From an uncultured Clostridia bacterium (GTDB lineage Bacteria > Bacillota > Clostridia > UMGS1810), in the NCBI GenBank assembly GCA_934463165.1, contig CAKSJG010000043.1:1-8816 (forward strand): DNA of 8,816 nt, written 5' to 3'. Made by a program: the position numbers and the translations under genes. A model generated the notes under the pieces. It was not told where the DNA came from, ran no database searches, and worked only from the letters and a program-made list of their open reading frames with translations. Shown here piece after piece: positions 1-5,209 of this stretch (its first letter is position 1; each line of letters begins with the position of its first letter).

Positions 1-14
1 AATCATATTACAGC

Positions 15-86
15 TTTTCGTTTAAATCAATTTGTTAATTGAAAATATACCTGTCAATTTATTCGTAGGGAACGGTGACCACACCG
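15..86 (+). repeat. Dispersed repeat, left copy of a 72-bp inverted pair
   Basis: This stretch is the reverse complement of 8373-8444 with 68 of 72 bases identical and no gaps. Its right part, from about 64 to 125, also resembles 8494-8560 as a direct copy (shared cgtaggg, acggtg, ccacaccg, then an AT-rich tail ending in gcaagaa). It is therefore a member of a dispersed family present three times in this window. The GGAACGGTG/CACCGTTCC hairpin that is perfect in the right-hand copies is degraded here, because the second arm reads accgctgcg. No coding sense is visible. Confidence 0.85.
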
Positions 87-156
87 CTGCGCTGCATAAA
101 ACATATAAAATAATATGATTAAACGCAAGAACGAGTGTTCGAATATCAACGCACCT

Positions 157-461
157 GCTTAAGCTCATGGGAATTGAACCCAATGTGGTCTAAAAAGGAA
201 AATTTTGCATAATACTGCAGAAAATTCATCAAATATACGTCAGTATTATTTTCGAATTTTCTTTGTCTGATACAAAATTTTTTCTTTTTTGACTCTTTGA
301 CCCTTTGTTTAGAAAAATTATTTGTATTTTCAATGCGGAGGACGCAGACAGGCTGACGCCTTTCAAGGACGACAAATTGAAAATACTTTAATTTTTCAAA
401 CAAAGGGCATATCGGGTTCAGTTCCCGCGAGCTTAAGCACACGGAAGTCGAACCCGATATG
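157..461. repeat. Nested palindromic element, possibly MITE-like
   Basis: Three sets of complementary arms are nested here. The outer arms 157-181 and 414-438 match at 22 of 25 positions and each contains GCTTAAGC. The inner arms 301-334 and 376-407 share the ends ccctttgttt and gtattttcaat and enclose a GC-richer loop at 335-375. Base pairs 408-419 and 450-461 form a perfect 12-bp stem that competes with the outer arms. A further 9-bp stem lies at 211-219/241-249. The outer arms contain GGGTTCAATTCCC-like cores that resemble a tRNA T-arm, but no full cloverleaf forms. The element fills most of the gene-free left end. A 98-codon reading frame across it on the minus strand follows the palindrome and is not credible as a gene. 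A non-autonomous mobile element or structured RNA is the best reading. Confidence 0.6.
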
Positions 462-527
462 TCTATGGTATGCTTTTAATCATTTAACACAAATGACCGA
501 TAATGCACTTAAAATTAATAATATTAC

Positions 528-556
528 TTGATTTTTACCGCGATATATGCTATATT
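528..556 (+). promoter_or_regulatory. Sigma-A type promoter of the SGNH hydrolase gene
   Basis: TTGATT (528-533) and TATATT (551-556) are separated by exactly 17 bp. The predicted transcript start is about 30 bp before the preferred start codon at 592. Confidence 0.55.
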
Positions 557-591
557 AAAACCATAATGTTTGAAAGGAAATGAGGCATAAT

Positions 592-1635
592 ATGAAACTT
601 GATGAAATAATTAACGGAAAAGATAAATTTAAGGTGGTTTATCTCGGCGGCTCCATAACCGAGGGAGCAGGTGCGTCCTCAGTCGATACATGCTATGCGT
701 CGCTCACATCAAAATGGCTTGAAGAAAGATACCCGAATGTTAAAATAGAATCGGTAAATGCCGGCATAGGCGGCACACCGTCATCATTCGGAATGTGCAG
801 ATGCAAAAGAGACGTTCTTTCTCATAATCCCGATATGGTGTTTGTCGAATTTGCGGTTAACGATTCGGGCATAACCCGGCCCGAGCTTTCCGGTCTTTAT
901 ATGGAGAGTATTGTGCGTCAGCTTCTTTCGTTTAACAAAGATATTAAAATTGTCTTTTTGTTCACTATTCACCTGCCTATGATAAAGGACTATAACAACG
1001 GAAAAATCCCCGTAAGCATAATCAGTCACACAAAGGTTGCGAGGTATTATAACATTCCGATTATAAATGTCGGCGGATATCTGAGAGAGTCGTTTTTGAG
1101 CAGCAGCGAGGAGGTAACCGATTACCTCGGCGATACCTGCCATCCGTGTGACGCAGGTTACGAAATATATACAAGGCATATTAAAAATACGCTTCCGTAT
1201 CTCGATTTTAACATAGAAAACAAAGCGGAGCCGCTTTTTGAAAAAGAATATACCAAACCGCAGATGATAAACGCTGCCGAAAGCTTTAAGGGTGACTTTA
1301 AAATTTCAACCGAGGGCAGGCTGAACAGATTTGACAGCTTCATATATTCAGACATCCCCGGAGATAAGATCACATATGAATTTGACGGAAGCTACATCGG
1401 TCTTTATATATCTCATGAATCTGACGGCGGAACTTTGGAATATTCCATAGACGGCGGTGAAAAACGGAAGATTAACTGCCGTGATCACCGTGAATGGGGC
1501 GACAGAGTTGACGCGACAACGCTTTGTGCCGAGCTTAAAGACGGACATCATGTTCTTGAAGCGGAAATTATTGCCGAAAAAGATGAGAAACCCGGTAGGT
1601 ATTGTATAAGAATAGGTGCTTTTCTGACGGCTTAA
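592..1635 (+). CDS. SGNH/GDSL-family hydrolase, probable esterase/deacetylase
   Basis: Serine hydrolase of the SGNH fold, 347 aa from the ATG at 592. An in-frame ATG at 580 would add four residues but has only a few bases after AAAGG; GAGG at 582-585 lies 6 bases before 592, so 592 is preferred. Seen motifs: block I GGSIT with nucleophile Ser21, block II Gly in NAGIGGT (about 56-62), block III Asn90 in AVNDS, and block V Asp181 and His184 in GDTCHP. All four SGNH residues are present, so it should be active. From about residue 230 a beta-rich C-terminal domain follows (YEFDGSYIGLYIS, then an LEYSIDGGE strand), similar to the accessory domain of carbohydrate-active SGNH proteins. There is no signal peptide, so it is probably cytoplasmic and acts on imported acylated sugars or similar esters. 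Substrate not deducible; no partner gene adjoins it. Confidence 0.85.
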   Translation: MKLDEIINGKDKFKVVYLGGSITEGAGASSVDTCYASLTSKWLEERYPNVKIESVNAGIGGTPSSFGMCRCKRDVLSHNPDMVFVEFAVNDSGITRPELSGLYMESIVRQLLSFNKDIKIVFLFTIHLPMIKDYNNGKIPVSIISHTKVARYYNIPIINVGGYLRESFLSSSEEVTDYLGDTCHPCDAGYEIYTRHIKNTLPYLDFNIENKAEPLFEKEYTKPQMINAAESFKGDFKISTEGRLNRFDSFIYSDIPGDKITYEFDGSYIGLYISHESDGGTLEYSIDGGEKRKINCRDHREWGDRVDATTLCAELKDGHHVLEAEIIAEKDEKPGRYCIRIGAFLTA

Positions 1636-1707
1636 AATATATCCCTGTAACCGACAAAATATGCATATAAAATGCGGACATAAATTCATTACCGCCTGAA
1701 TATAATA

Positions 1708-1881
1708 ATGAAGATGTATCTTTTTGCCGTGATATGGCTTGCGCTTTTGTGGGTGCTTGTTTTAATGACAATAATAAAATTCGCAAGGGTTGTAAAACGG
1801 GCAGGATATTTGCAAATTCCGTATCTGATCTGGTGCAGCTTTGCACTTTATCTTTCAATCGGAATATATTTAATGAATTAA
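1708..1881 (+). pseudogene. tspO: TspO/MBR family C-terminal remnant
   Basis: A 57-codon open stretch encodes the last two membrane segments of a tryptophan-rich sensory protein (TspO/MBR, the peripheral benzodiazepine receptor family). The first segment contains YLFAVIWLALLWVLVL, followed by a basic linker ending KRAG. The second contains LQIPYLIWCSFALYL and ends GIYLMN just before the stop, matching the family's usual C-terminus (PYLLWVSFATYLN, then GIWLLN). Full-length TspO is about 150-160 aa with five helices, so about two thirds is missing. An in-frame stop lies at 1681-1683, none of the three forward frames between 1636 and 1707 resembles the missing part, and no ribosome binding site precedes 1708. 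The frame is intact, which suggests recent truncation or that the fragment is tolerated because it overlaps the promoter region of the next gene. Family assignment is from recognised motifs. Confidence 0.7.
1841..1870 (+). promoter_or_regulatory. Possible promoter of the D,D-carboxypeptidase gene
   Basis: TTGCAC (1841-1846) and TATATT (1865-1870) are spaced by 18 bp inside the tspO remnant. Transcripts would start about 35 bp before the next gene. GGAG at 1894-1897 is a rather distant ribosome binding site (14 bases from ATG). Confidence 0.35.
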
Positions 1882-1911
1882 AATTTATCATCGGGAGAAT
1901 TAAACTGAATT

Positions 1912-3162
1912 ATGAAAAAATTAAAGAGAATAACGGTATTAATAATTATTGCAATAAACATTTTTTCTCTTTGCGCATATGCCGACGCGCCGGCTGTGCT
2001 GTCTGCCGCGGCATTTGCCGAGGATTATTACAGCGGCGAGGTGCTGTATGCAAAAGATGCCGATACGGCGCGCGTTCCGGCAAGTATGACAAAGCTTATG
2101 ACGGTATACTGTGTTTACGACGCGCTTGCAAACGGTGAAATAGGGCTGTATACTCCGGTAAATATCAGCGCCAATGTATACAGTAAGTTTTCGGGTTCGG
2201 ATTATCAGTGCGTACTTCTTGATAAAACAGGACCGTTCACGGTAGACGAGCTTCTCGATTCCGTCATGGTTTATTCGGCATGCGATTCCGCGTATGCTCT
2301 CGCGGAGCTTATCGGCGGCGGAAGCGAAGCGGCATTTGTAAAACGCATGAACGCAAAGGCGCAGTCTCTCGGCCTGAATGCATGGTATAACGACAGCTGC
2401 GGTCTTGTTGACAGTCTGATATCACCGCGCTCCATGGCTGATCTTGCAAGATGCATTATCCGTGACTATCCTCAGGTGCTTACAAGAAGCTCAAAGAGGT
2501 TTATCTATTTTCACGGCAGAATATATTACAGCTCCAACAAGCTCCTCGGTTCGTATTATTATGAGGGGGCCGACGGGCTGAAAACGGGGACAAAATCAAC
2601 CGCGGGTTATTGCTTTTGCGCAACGGCGCTCCGCGGCGGCAGACGGATTATCACCGTGGTTATGAATGCACCGTCGACGCTTCAACGTTTTGCCGATTCG
2701 GTGAATCTGCTTAACTACGGTTTTGAGTCGATGAGTGCAAAATATGACAGAATGTATTACAGCGACATGCATACATACATAGACGGAGCCGAAATTCCGA
2801 CATACAGATATTCGGGCACGCAGTCTCAGGCTTACATAACCGCTCAGGATCTGGCAAATTACGGCTTTGACGTTGAATATGACGGTGTAAATAATATTTT
2901 GTATGTACGCAAAAATCCGTCAAAGGCGGTATCTCCGCTGAATGCGGCGGAATATTCGTCAAAAAACGGTCAGTGCGCATATTGGATAAATCATAACAGC
3001 GGTATAAGGGTTATTGTGTCGGATAAAGACAGATCATATGAAATGAAAGCCGTGTATGATGTCGGCTATACGTGCATTTCGGCAACGGAGCTCAGCAGCA
3101 TATTTGCTTACAGATGGGACGCGCAGCAGAGTGCGTCATATATTGATACGAATAATGACTGA
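1912..3162 (+). CDS. Peptidase S11 D-alanyl-D-alanine carboxypeptidase with C-terminal stalk-like domain
   Basis: Low-molecular-mass penicillin-binding protein of 416 aa that would trim the terminal D-Ala from peptidoglycan stem peptides outside the membrane. Residues 1-24 form a signal peptide (KKLKR, hydrophobic core, cleavage after AYA). The S11 domain covers about 28-265: SMTK with nucleophile Ser58 and Lys61, and KTG at 224-226 (DGLKTGTKSTAGY). The second motif, normally S-x-N, reads Ser122-Ala-Cys124 (YSACDSAYALAE), so the usual Asn is replaced by Cys. From about 290 the protein changes to a copper-amine-oxidase-N-like stalk region (YIDGAEIPTYR, ITAQDLANYGFDVEYD, NILYVRKN), perhaps with a degenerate second copy near the end. 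There is no C-terminal amphipathic anchor as in PBP5. DacF-like in general type, but orthology is not claimed. Single gene; activity depends on whether Cys124 substitutes. Confidence 0.9.
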   Translation: MKKLKRITVLIIIAINIFSLCAYADAPAVLSAAAFAEDYYSGEVLYAKDADTARVPASMTKLMTVYCVYDALANGEIGLYTPVNISANVYSKFSGSDYQCVLLDKTGPFTVDELLDSVMVYSACDSAYALAELIGGGSEAAFVKRMNAKAQSLGLNAWYNDSCGLVDSLISPRSMADLARCIIRDYPQVLTRSSKRFIYFHGRIYYSSNKLLGSYYYEGADGLKTGTKSTAGYCFCATALRGGRRIITVVMNAPSTLQRFADSVNLLNYGFESMSAKYDRMYYSDMHTYIDGAEIPTYRYSGTQSQAYITAQDLANYGFDVEYDGVNNILYVRKNPSKAVSPLNAAEYSSKNGQCAYWINHNSGIRVIVSDKDRSYEMKAVYDVGYTCISATELSSIFAYRWDAQQSASYIDTNND

Positions 3163-3205
3163 TTTAACCTGACCGTTGAAACCGATTCAAATATTTCTGA
3201 AAATG

Positions 3206-3234
3206 TTGACAATTCAGAATAAATGCGCTATAAT
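3206..3234 (+). promoter_or_regulatory. Perfect consensus sigma-A promoter for a small RNA
   Basis: TTGACA at 3206-3211 and TATAAT at 3229-3234 are separated by exactly 17 bp, which is the textbook optimum. The only gene-sized unit downstream on this strand is the structured RNA ending at the 3359-3386 terminator. The next protein gene lies on the opposite strand, so this promoter serves the RNA. Confidence 0.85.
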
Positions 3235-3240
3235 GAGTAT

Positions 3241-3386
3241 ACAATATAAATGGTTATTTGAGGTGGTCAATTTCGTGGCAACCACACGCCGACGGTCAGA
3301 CAGGAGGAAACTCCGAGAGATGCAGGAGAACGCCACGCCTGTCAAATATCTAATCCGGAAAGGGATTGCTTCGGCAGTCCCTTTTT
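3241..3386 (+). ncRNA. Stand-alone structured small RNA of unrecognised family
   Basis: About 146 nt lie between a consensus promoter and a strong terminator, with no credible gene inside. Seen pairings: GTGGT 3263-3267 with ACCAC 3281-3285, whose 13-base loop carries CGTGGC (3274-3279); that loop can pair with GCCACG (3332-3337); GACAGG (3299-3304) can pair with CCTGTC (3338-3343). The last two helices interleave and their 3' strands abut, the arrangement of an H-type pseudoknot with stacked helices. A GGAG-GAAA-CTCC tetraloop hairpin (3303-3314) and CAGG 3323-3326 are competing options. It does not match the cores I know for T-box, 6S, SRP, tmRNA, RNase P, SAM, TPP, cobalamin, c-di-GMP or guanidine RNAs. 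It is not a leader, because the downstream gene is on the other strand. A reading frame at 3176-3388 runs through promoter and terminator and is judged accidental. Confidence 0.65.
3359..3386 (+). terminator. Rho-independent terminator of the small RNA
   Basis: GGGATTGC (3362-3369) pairs with GCAGTCCC (3374-3381) around a TTCG tetraloop closed by C-G, an exceptionally stable loop. AAA before the stem and five T (3382-3386) after it complete the signal. On the minus strand the stem is followed by CCGG rather than a U tract, so it mainly serves the plus strand. Confidence 0.85.
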
Positions 3387-3421
3387 GAATAAAATATTAA
3401 GAACTTTGATAAATTTTAGGT

Positions 3422-4297
3422 TTAAATCTCCTTATTTTTATCATCCGTATCTTCTGCAATTACCTCAATCAAATCTACTACAACCTTATTAAGTTCAGTT
3501 GCATTCTTTGAAGTTATAACAGGATCTCCTGTCTCTTGTTCTATTTCTTTGCGTGCATTACCGGCAACAGAGCCGCCTCGTTTTGCAATCTTCATATTTT
3601 CATTAAACGAAGTTGGCTGTTCTCTTTTGGATATTTCTGTTGTAGTTGCCTCGGCAAGCATATTAAGTACCAGTTCAAGGTCTGACATATTATCTCGCAA
3701 GTTTTCTTTGGTGAGGCCTTTAAGATTTTTATACTTTCTCGTAGTCATTCCCGACCATGCTTTGGATATTTCATCCGTGAGAATAGCATATTCACGGCCC
3801 TTTTCAACTCCACGCCTGTCCCATTCATCTGTTAATGCATTTCTCACACGAATTGACAAAAGCCTTTGGTGAATCCATTCTTCGCTATAACCTTTTTTCT
3901 GATATGTTTCAAGTGCTCTGTCGATTGCAAGTTCAGGATCAATGGTTTCTTCAATTCTTTCTCTGCCGACCTGCGCCAACCACATTTTAAATGGTTCTGC
4001 CTTTGGAGAGGGAATGGATTGGATAATGCGGAGTAATTGTTCGGTGTCAGCCACATCGGTCATTCTTTTTTTGCCGTCAGCGGCTGTCATTTTCAAACCG
4101 TTACAACTTGTAACGGTTTCATTTCCTTCATCCTTTAAGCGCTTTTTTAGAACTCTCCAATATGTAGCAGGATTGGGACTATCAGTCAGCACGGCTATTA
4201 CATCCACCACAGAGAAGTACCATTCTTCGGTTTCTTCATTCCATGCTGTTCTGATTTTTTTATCTTCAAATATTTGTATTTTATCATTATTGTTCAT
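3422..4297 (-). CDS. BRO-N domain phage-antirepressor-type protein
   Basis: A 291-aa protein with an N-terminal Bro-N domain (about residues 7-110): IQIFEDKKIRTAWNEE, WYFSVVDVIAVLTDSPNPATYW, KRMTDVADTEQLLRIIQSIPSPKAEPFKMWL are typical of this DNA-binding domain from baculovirus BRO proteins and phage antirepressors. The C-terminal half is helical and charged (RVRNALTDEWDRRG, then AILTDEISKAWSG) and is the conserved tail of the free-standing version found in many gut Firmicutes. The longest frame begins at TTG 4303, but GGAGG (4305-4309) sits one base from it and 7 bases from ATG 4297, so ATG is the start. No phage genes adjoin it, so it is an orphan or a domesticated regulator. Its promoter lies over a palindrome, suggesting self-regulation. 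The target is unknown. Confidence 0.85.
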   Translation of the reverse strand: MNNNDKIQIFEDKKIRTAWNEETEEWYFSVVDVIAVLTDSPNPATYWRVLKKRLKDEGNETVTSCNGLKMTAADGKKRMTDVADTEQLLRIIQSIPSPKAEPFKMWLAQVGRERIEETIDPELAIDRALETYQKKGYSEEWIHQRLLSIRVRNALTDEWDRRGVEKGREYAILTDEISKAWSGMTTRKYKNLKGLTKENLRDNMSDLELVLNMLAEATTTEISKREQPTSFNENMKIAKRGGSVAGNARKEIEQETGDPVITSKNATELNKVVVDLIEVIAEDTDDKNKEI

Positions 4298-4321
4298 AAC
4301 CAAACCTCCGATAACTTCTTA

Positions 4322-4355
4322 ATTATATTTTATCACATATTGTGACAAAATTCAA
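4322..4355 (-). promoter_or_regulatory. Promoter and palindromic operator of the BRO-N gene
   Basis: 4328-4350 is a 23-bp inverted repeat, TTTTATCAC and GTGACAAAA around ATATT, with 8 of 9 arm positions complementary. Reading on the minus strand, TTGAAT (4355-4350) and TAAAAT (4332-4327) are 17 bp apart and bracket it; TTGTCA (4348-4343) with TATAAT (4327-4322) at 15 bp is a less likely alternative. Either way the palindrome occupies the space where RNA polymerase binds, as a repressor operator would. Confidence 0.5.
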
Positions 4356-4455
4356 TTGTTTTATATGAAATATGCGTGACTTATATTTACAACCGTTCAA
4401 TGTCTTTTCTTAACGTTTTAATAAAAAATATACCCGGACGGCGGTAAATTGCAGA

Positions 4456-4480
4456 GTATACTGTTGGACTTGAACCAACG
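4456..4480 (-). pseudogene. tRNA-Asn T-arm fragment
   Basis: Positions 4461-4480 are identical over 20 bp to 4764-4783, the T-arm of the intact tRNA-Asn, in the same orientation (GTTGG, TTCAAGT loop, CCAAC on the minus strand). The following acceptor bases (AGTATAC) differ from the intact gene, and no matching 5' acceptor strand is found at the expected distance to the right, though weak D-arm-like similarity runs to about 4520. This is a tRNA remnant or an attachment-site-like duplication of a T-arm. Confidence 0.6.
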
Positions 4481-4533
4481 TGATTCATAATCTGTATAAC
4501 TTACATCTTATCAGATGCTACGTTCTCACTCTT

Positions 4534-4635
4534 GCGGTTACCGCATCGCGGTTTGCTTTTTGCAAAACCGCTCTGCGACCGCGGCGCCAAAGGCGGCTCA
4601 CTTCATCTGCCGCCGGCAGCGTTTCACCGCCTTTG
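4534..4635. repeat. GC-rich palindromic island
   Basis: Between the two broken tRNA pieces the base composition jumps from AT-rich to GC-rich and the sequence becomes a run of hairpins: GCGGT/ACCGC at 4534-4544, ACCGC/GCGGT at 4540-4552, GCGGTTTGC/GCAAAACCGC at 4548-4571 around TTTTT, and a long one, CAAAGGCGG (4588-4596) with CCGCCTTTG (4627-4635), enclosing CTGCC-GCC-GGCAG (4608-4620). Overlapping open frames here (about 65 and 93 codons, plus strand) continue into tRNA and terminator sequence and are rejected as genes. It may be a mobile or structured repeat unit; I cannot name the family with certainty. Confidence 0.6.
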
Positions 4636-4649
4636 CTACCGACTTCGCA

Positions 4650-4688
4650 CTTAGCTCAGTCTATGCAGAGCATATGACTGTTAATCAT
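4650..4688 (+). pseudogene. tRNA-Asn 5' half, inverted relative to the intact gene
   Basis: CTTAGCTCAGTC then AGAGCAT and the anticodon stem-loop with GTT at 4680-4682 repeat the D-arm and anticodon arm of tRNA-Asn. Positions 4667-4688 are a perfect 22-bp inverted repeat of 4789-4810; a two-base insertion occurs in the D-loop (CTATGC against CGGT). There is no matching acceptor strand and no T-arm after 4689, so it cannot fold into a functional tRNA. Confidence 0.75.
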
Positions 4689-4723
4689 TATTTCCCCTTT
4701 GCTGAAATTGGGCATGAGATCAC

Positions 4724-4754
4724 AAAAAAGGATACGCTTCAGCGTATCCTTTTT
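4724..4754 (-). terminator. Terminator of tRNA-Asn, usable on both strands
   Basis: GGATACGC (4730-4737) and GCGTATCC (4742-4749) form an 8-bp perfect stem with a TTCA loop, flanked by six A on the left and five T on the right. On the minus strand it begins four bases after the 3' end of the tRNA. The same hairpin would stop transcripts arriving on the plus strand from the broken tRNA copy. Confidence 0.85.
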
Positions 4755-4757
4755 ATC

Positions 4758-4830
4758 CTCCCCCTGTTGGACTTGAACCAACGACCCTATGATTAACAGT
4801 CATATGCTCTACCGACTGAGCTAAGGAGGA
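4758..4830 (-). tRNA. tRNA-Asn (GTT)
   Basis: A complete 73-base cloverleaf on the minus strand. Acceptor TCCTCCT (4830-4824) pairs with AGGGGGA (4765-4759), including one G-U pair. T8-A9 is followed by a D-stem starting GCTC. Anticodon stem TATGA/TCATA holds loop CTGTTAA, anticodon GTT at 4797-4795, which reads AAC/AAU as asparagine. T-arm GTTGG-TTCAAGT-CCAAC is canonical. The discriminator base is G (4758), as expected for Asn. CCA is not encoded, so it must be added enzymatically. Own promoter at 4849-4877 and own terminator at 4724-4754 make it a single-gene unit. The two nearby partial copies make this locus unusual. Confidence 0.95.
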
Positions 4831-4848
4831 ATATCTCTAACAGATGAT

Positions 4849-4877
4849 ATTGTATCATAAATGATTTTAAAAATCAA
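4849..4877 (-). promoter_or_regulatory. Promoter of tRNA-Asn
   Basis: On the minus strand TTGATT (4877-4872) and TACAAT (4854-4849) are exactly 17 bp apart. The transcript would start near 4842, about a dozen bases before the mature tRNA 5' end. Confidence 0.7.
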
Positions 4878-4907
4878 CACCAAAATCAATTTTTATCTAA
4901 ATTCAAG

Positions 4908-4946
4908 CATATTGCACAAACACCTGCAGTATTTTTGTGCAATATG
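4908..4946. repeat. Long perfect hairpin in the tRNA-Asn/putP gap
   Basis: CATATTGCACAAA (4908-4920) and TTTGTGCAATATG (4934-4946) are perfectly complementary over 13 bp around a 13-base loop. There is no T tract after it on either strand, so it is not a standard terminator. The remaining 4947-5083 interval is AT-rich with no gene or clear signal. The stem may be a protein-binding site or an isolated repeat unit. Confidence 0.5.
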
Positions 4947-5083
4947 GTAGGGCGCAAGCTTTTGTACAGGTTTATATATTTTATTTAAAGTTACTTAAAC
5001 AGGCAGTGCGGCGGCACTTAAGCATTCCTTTGTTCAAAAACAAAAAGTAAAATTTTAAAAAGGAAAAAAATCCCCGAAAAATG

Positions 5084-5115
5084 TTGCAATTTTTCTTTGA
5101 TTGTGATATAATCAA
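5084..5115 (+). promoter_or_regulatory. putP promoter with overlapping inverted repeat
   Basis: TTGCAA (5084-5089) and TATAAT (5107-5112) are spaced by 17 bp. A perfect inverted repeat TTGATT (5097-5102) / AATCAA (5110-5115) with a 7-bp centre overlaps the -10 box and could be an operator. The transcript would have an untranslated leader of about 90 bases before ATG 5210; I recognise no riboswitch in it. Confidence 0.6.
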
Positions 5116-5209
5116 AATATTATTTTGTAATTTTGGGGCTTGTCACATATGAAAAATACGACTTATCATATTTGAATTTACACGCCCGAAAAAAAGGGAG
5201 GAATTAATA

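Noticed and set aside
146..442. A 98-codon minus-strand reading frame
   Set aside because: It runs across the nested palindrome 157-461, has low-complexity Lys-rich stretches, lacks a ribosome binding site and has no recognisable domain.
784..1179. Minus-strand reading frames under the SGNH hydrolase and under putP
   Set aside because: They are shadows of well-supported genes on the opposite strand, without starts or domains of their own.
3241..3386. T-box or other riboswitch leader
   Set aside because: GGTGG and a terminator are present, but the T-box core is not, and the downstream gene lies on the opposite strand, so there is nothing for a leader to control.
3176..3388. A 70-codon reading frame over the small RNA
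   Set aside because: It begins upstream of the consensus promoter, reads through the -10 box and the whole terminator, and no start codon inside the transcript has a suitable binding site.
4480..4796. Two overlapping plus-strand reading frames of 65 and 93 codons
   Set aside because: They consist of GC-rich hairpins, a tRNA half and, in one case, the terminator and part of the real tRNA. These are artefacts of structured DNA.
4908..4946. Terminator in the tRNA-Asn/putP gap
   Set aside because: The 13-bp stem is perfect, but no T tract follows on either strand and no transcript is expected to end there.
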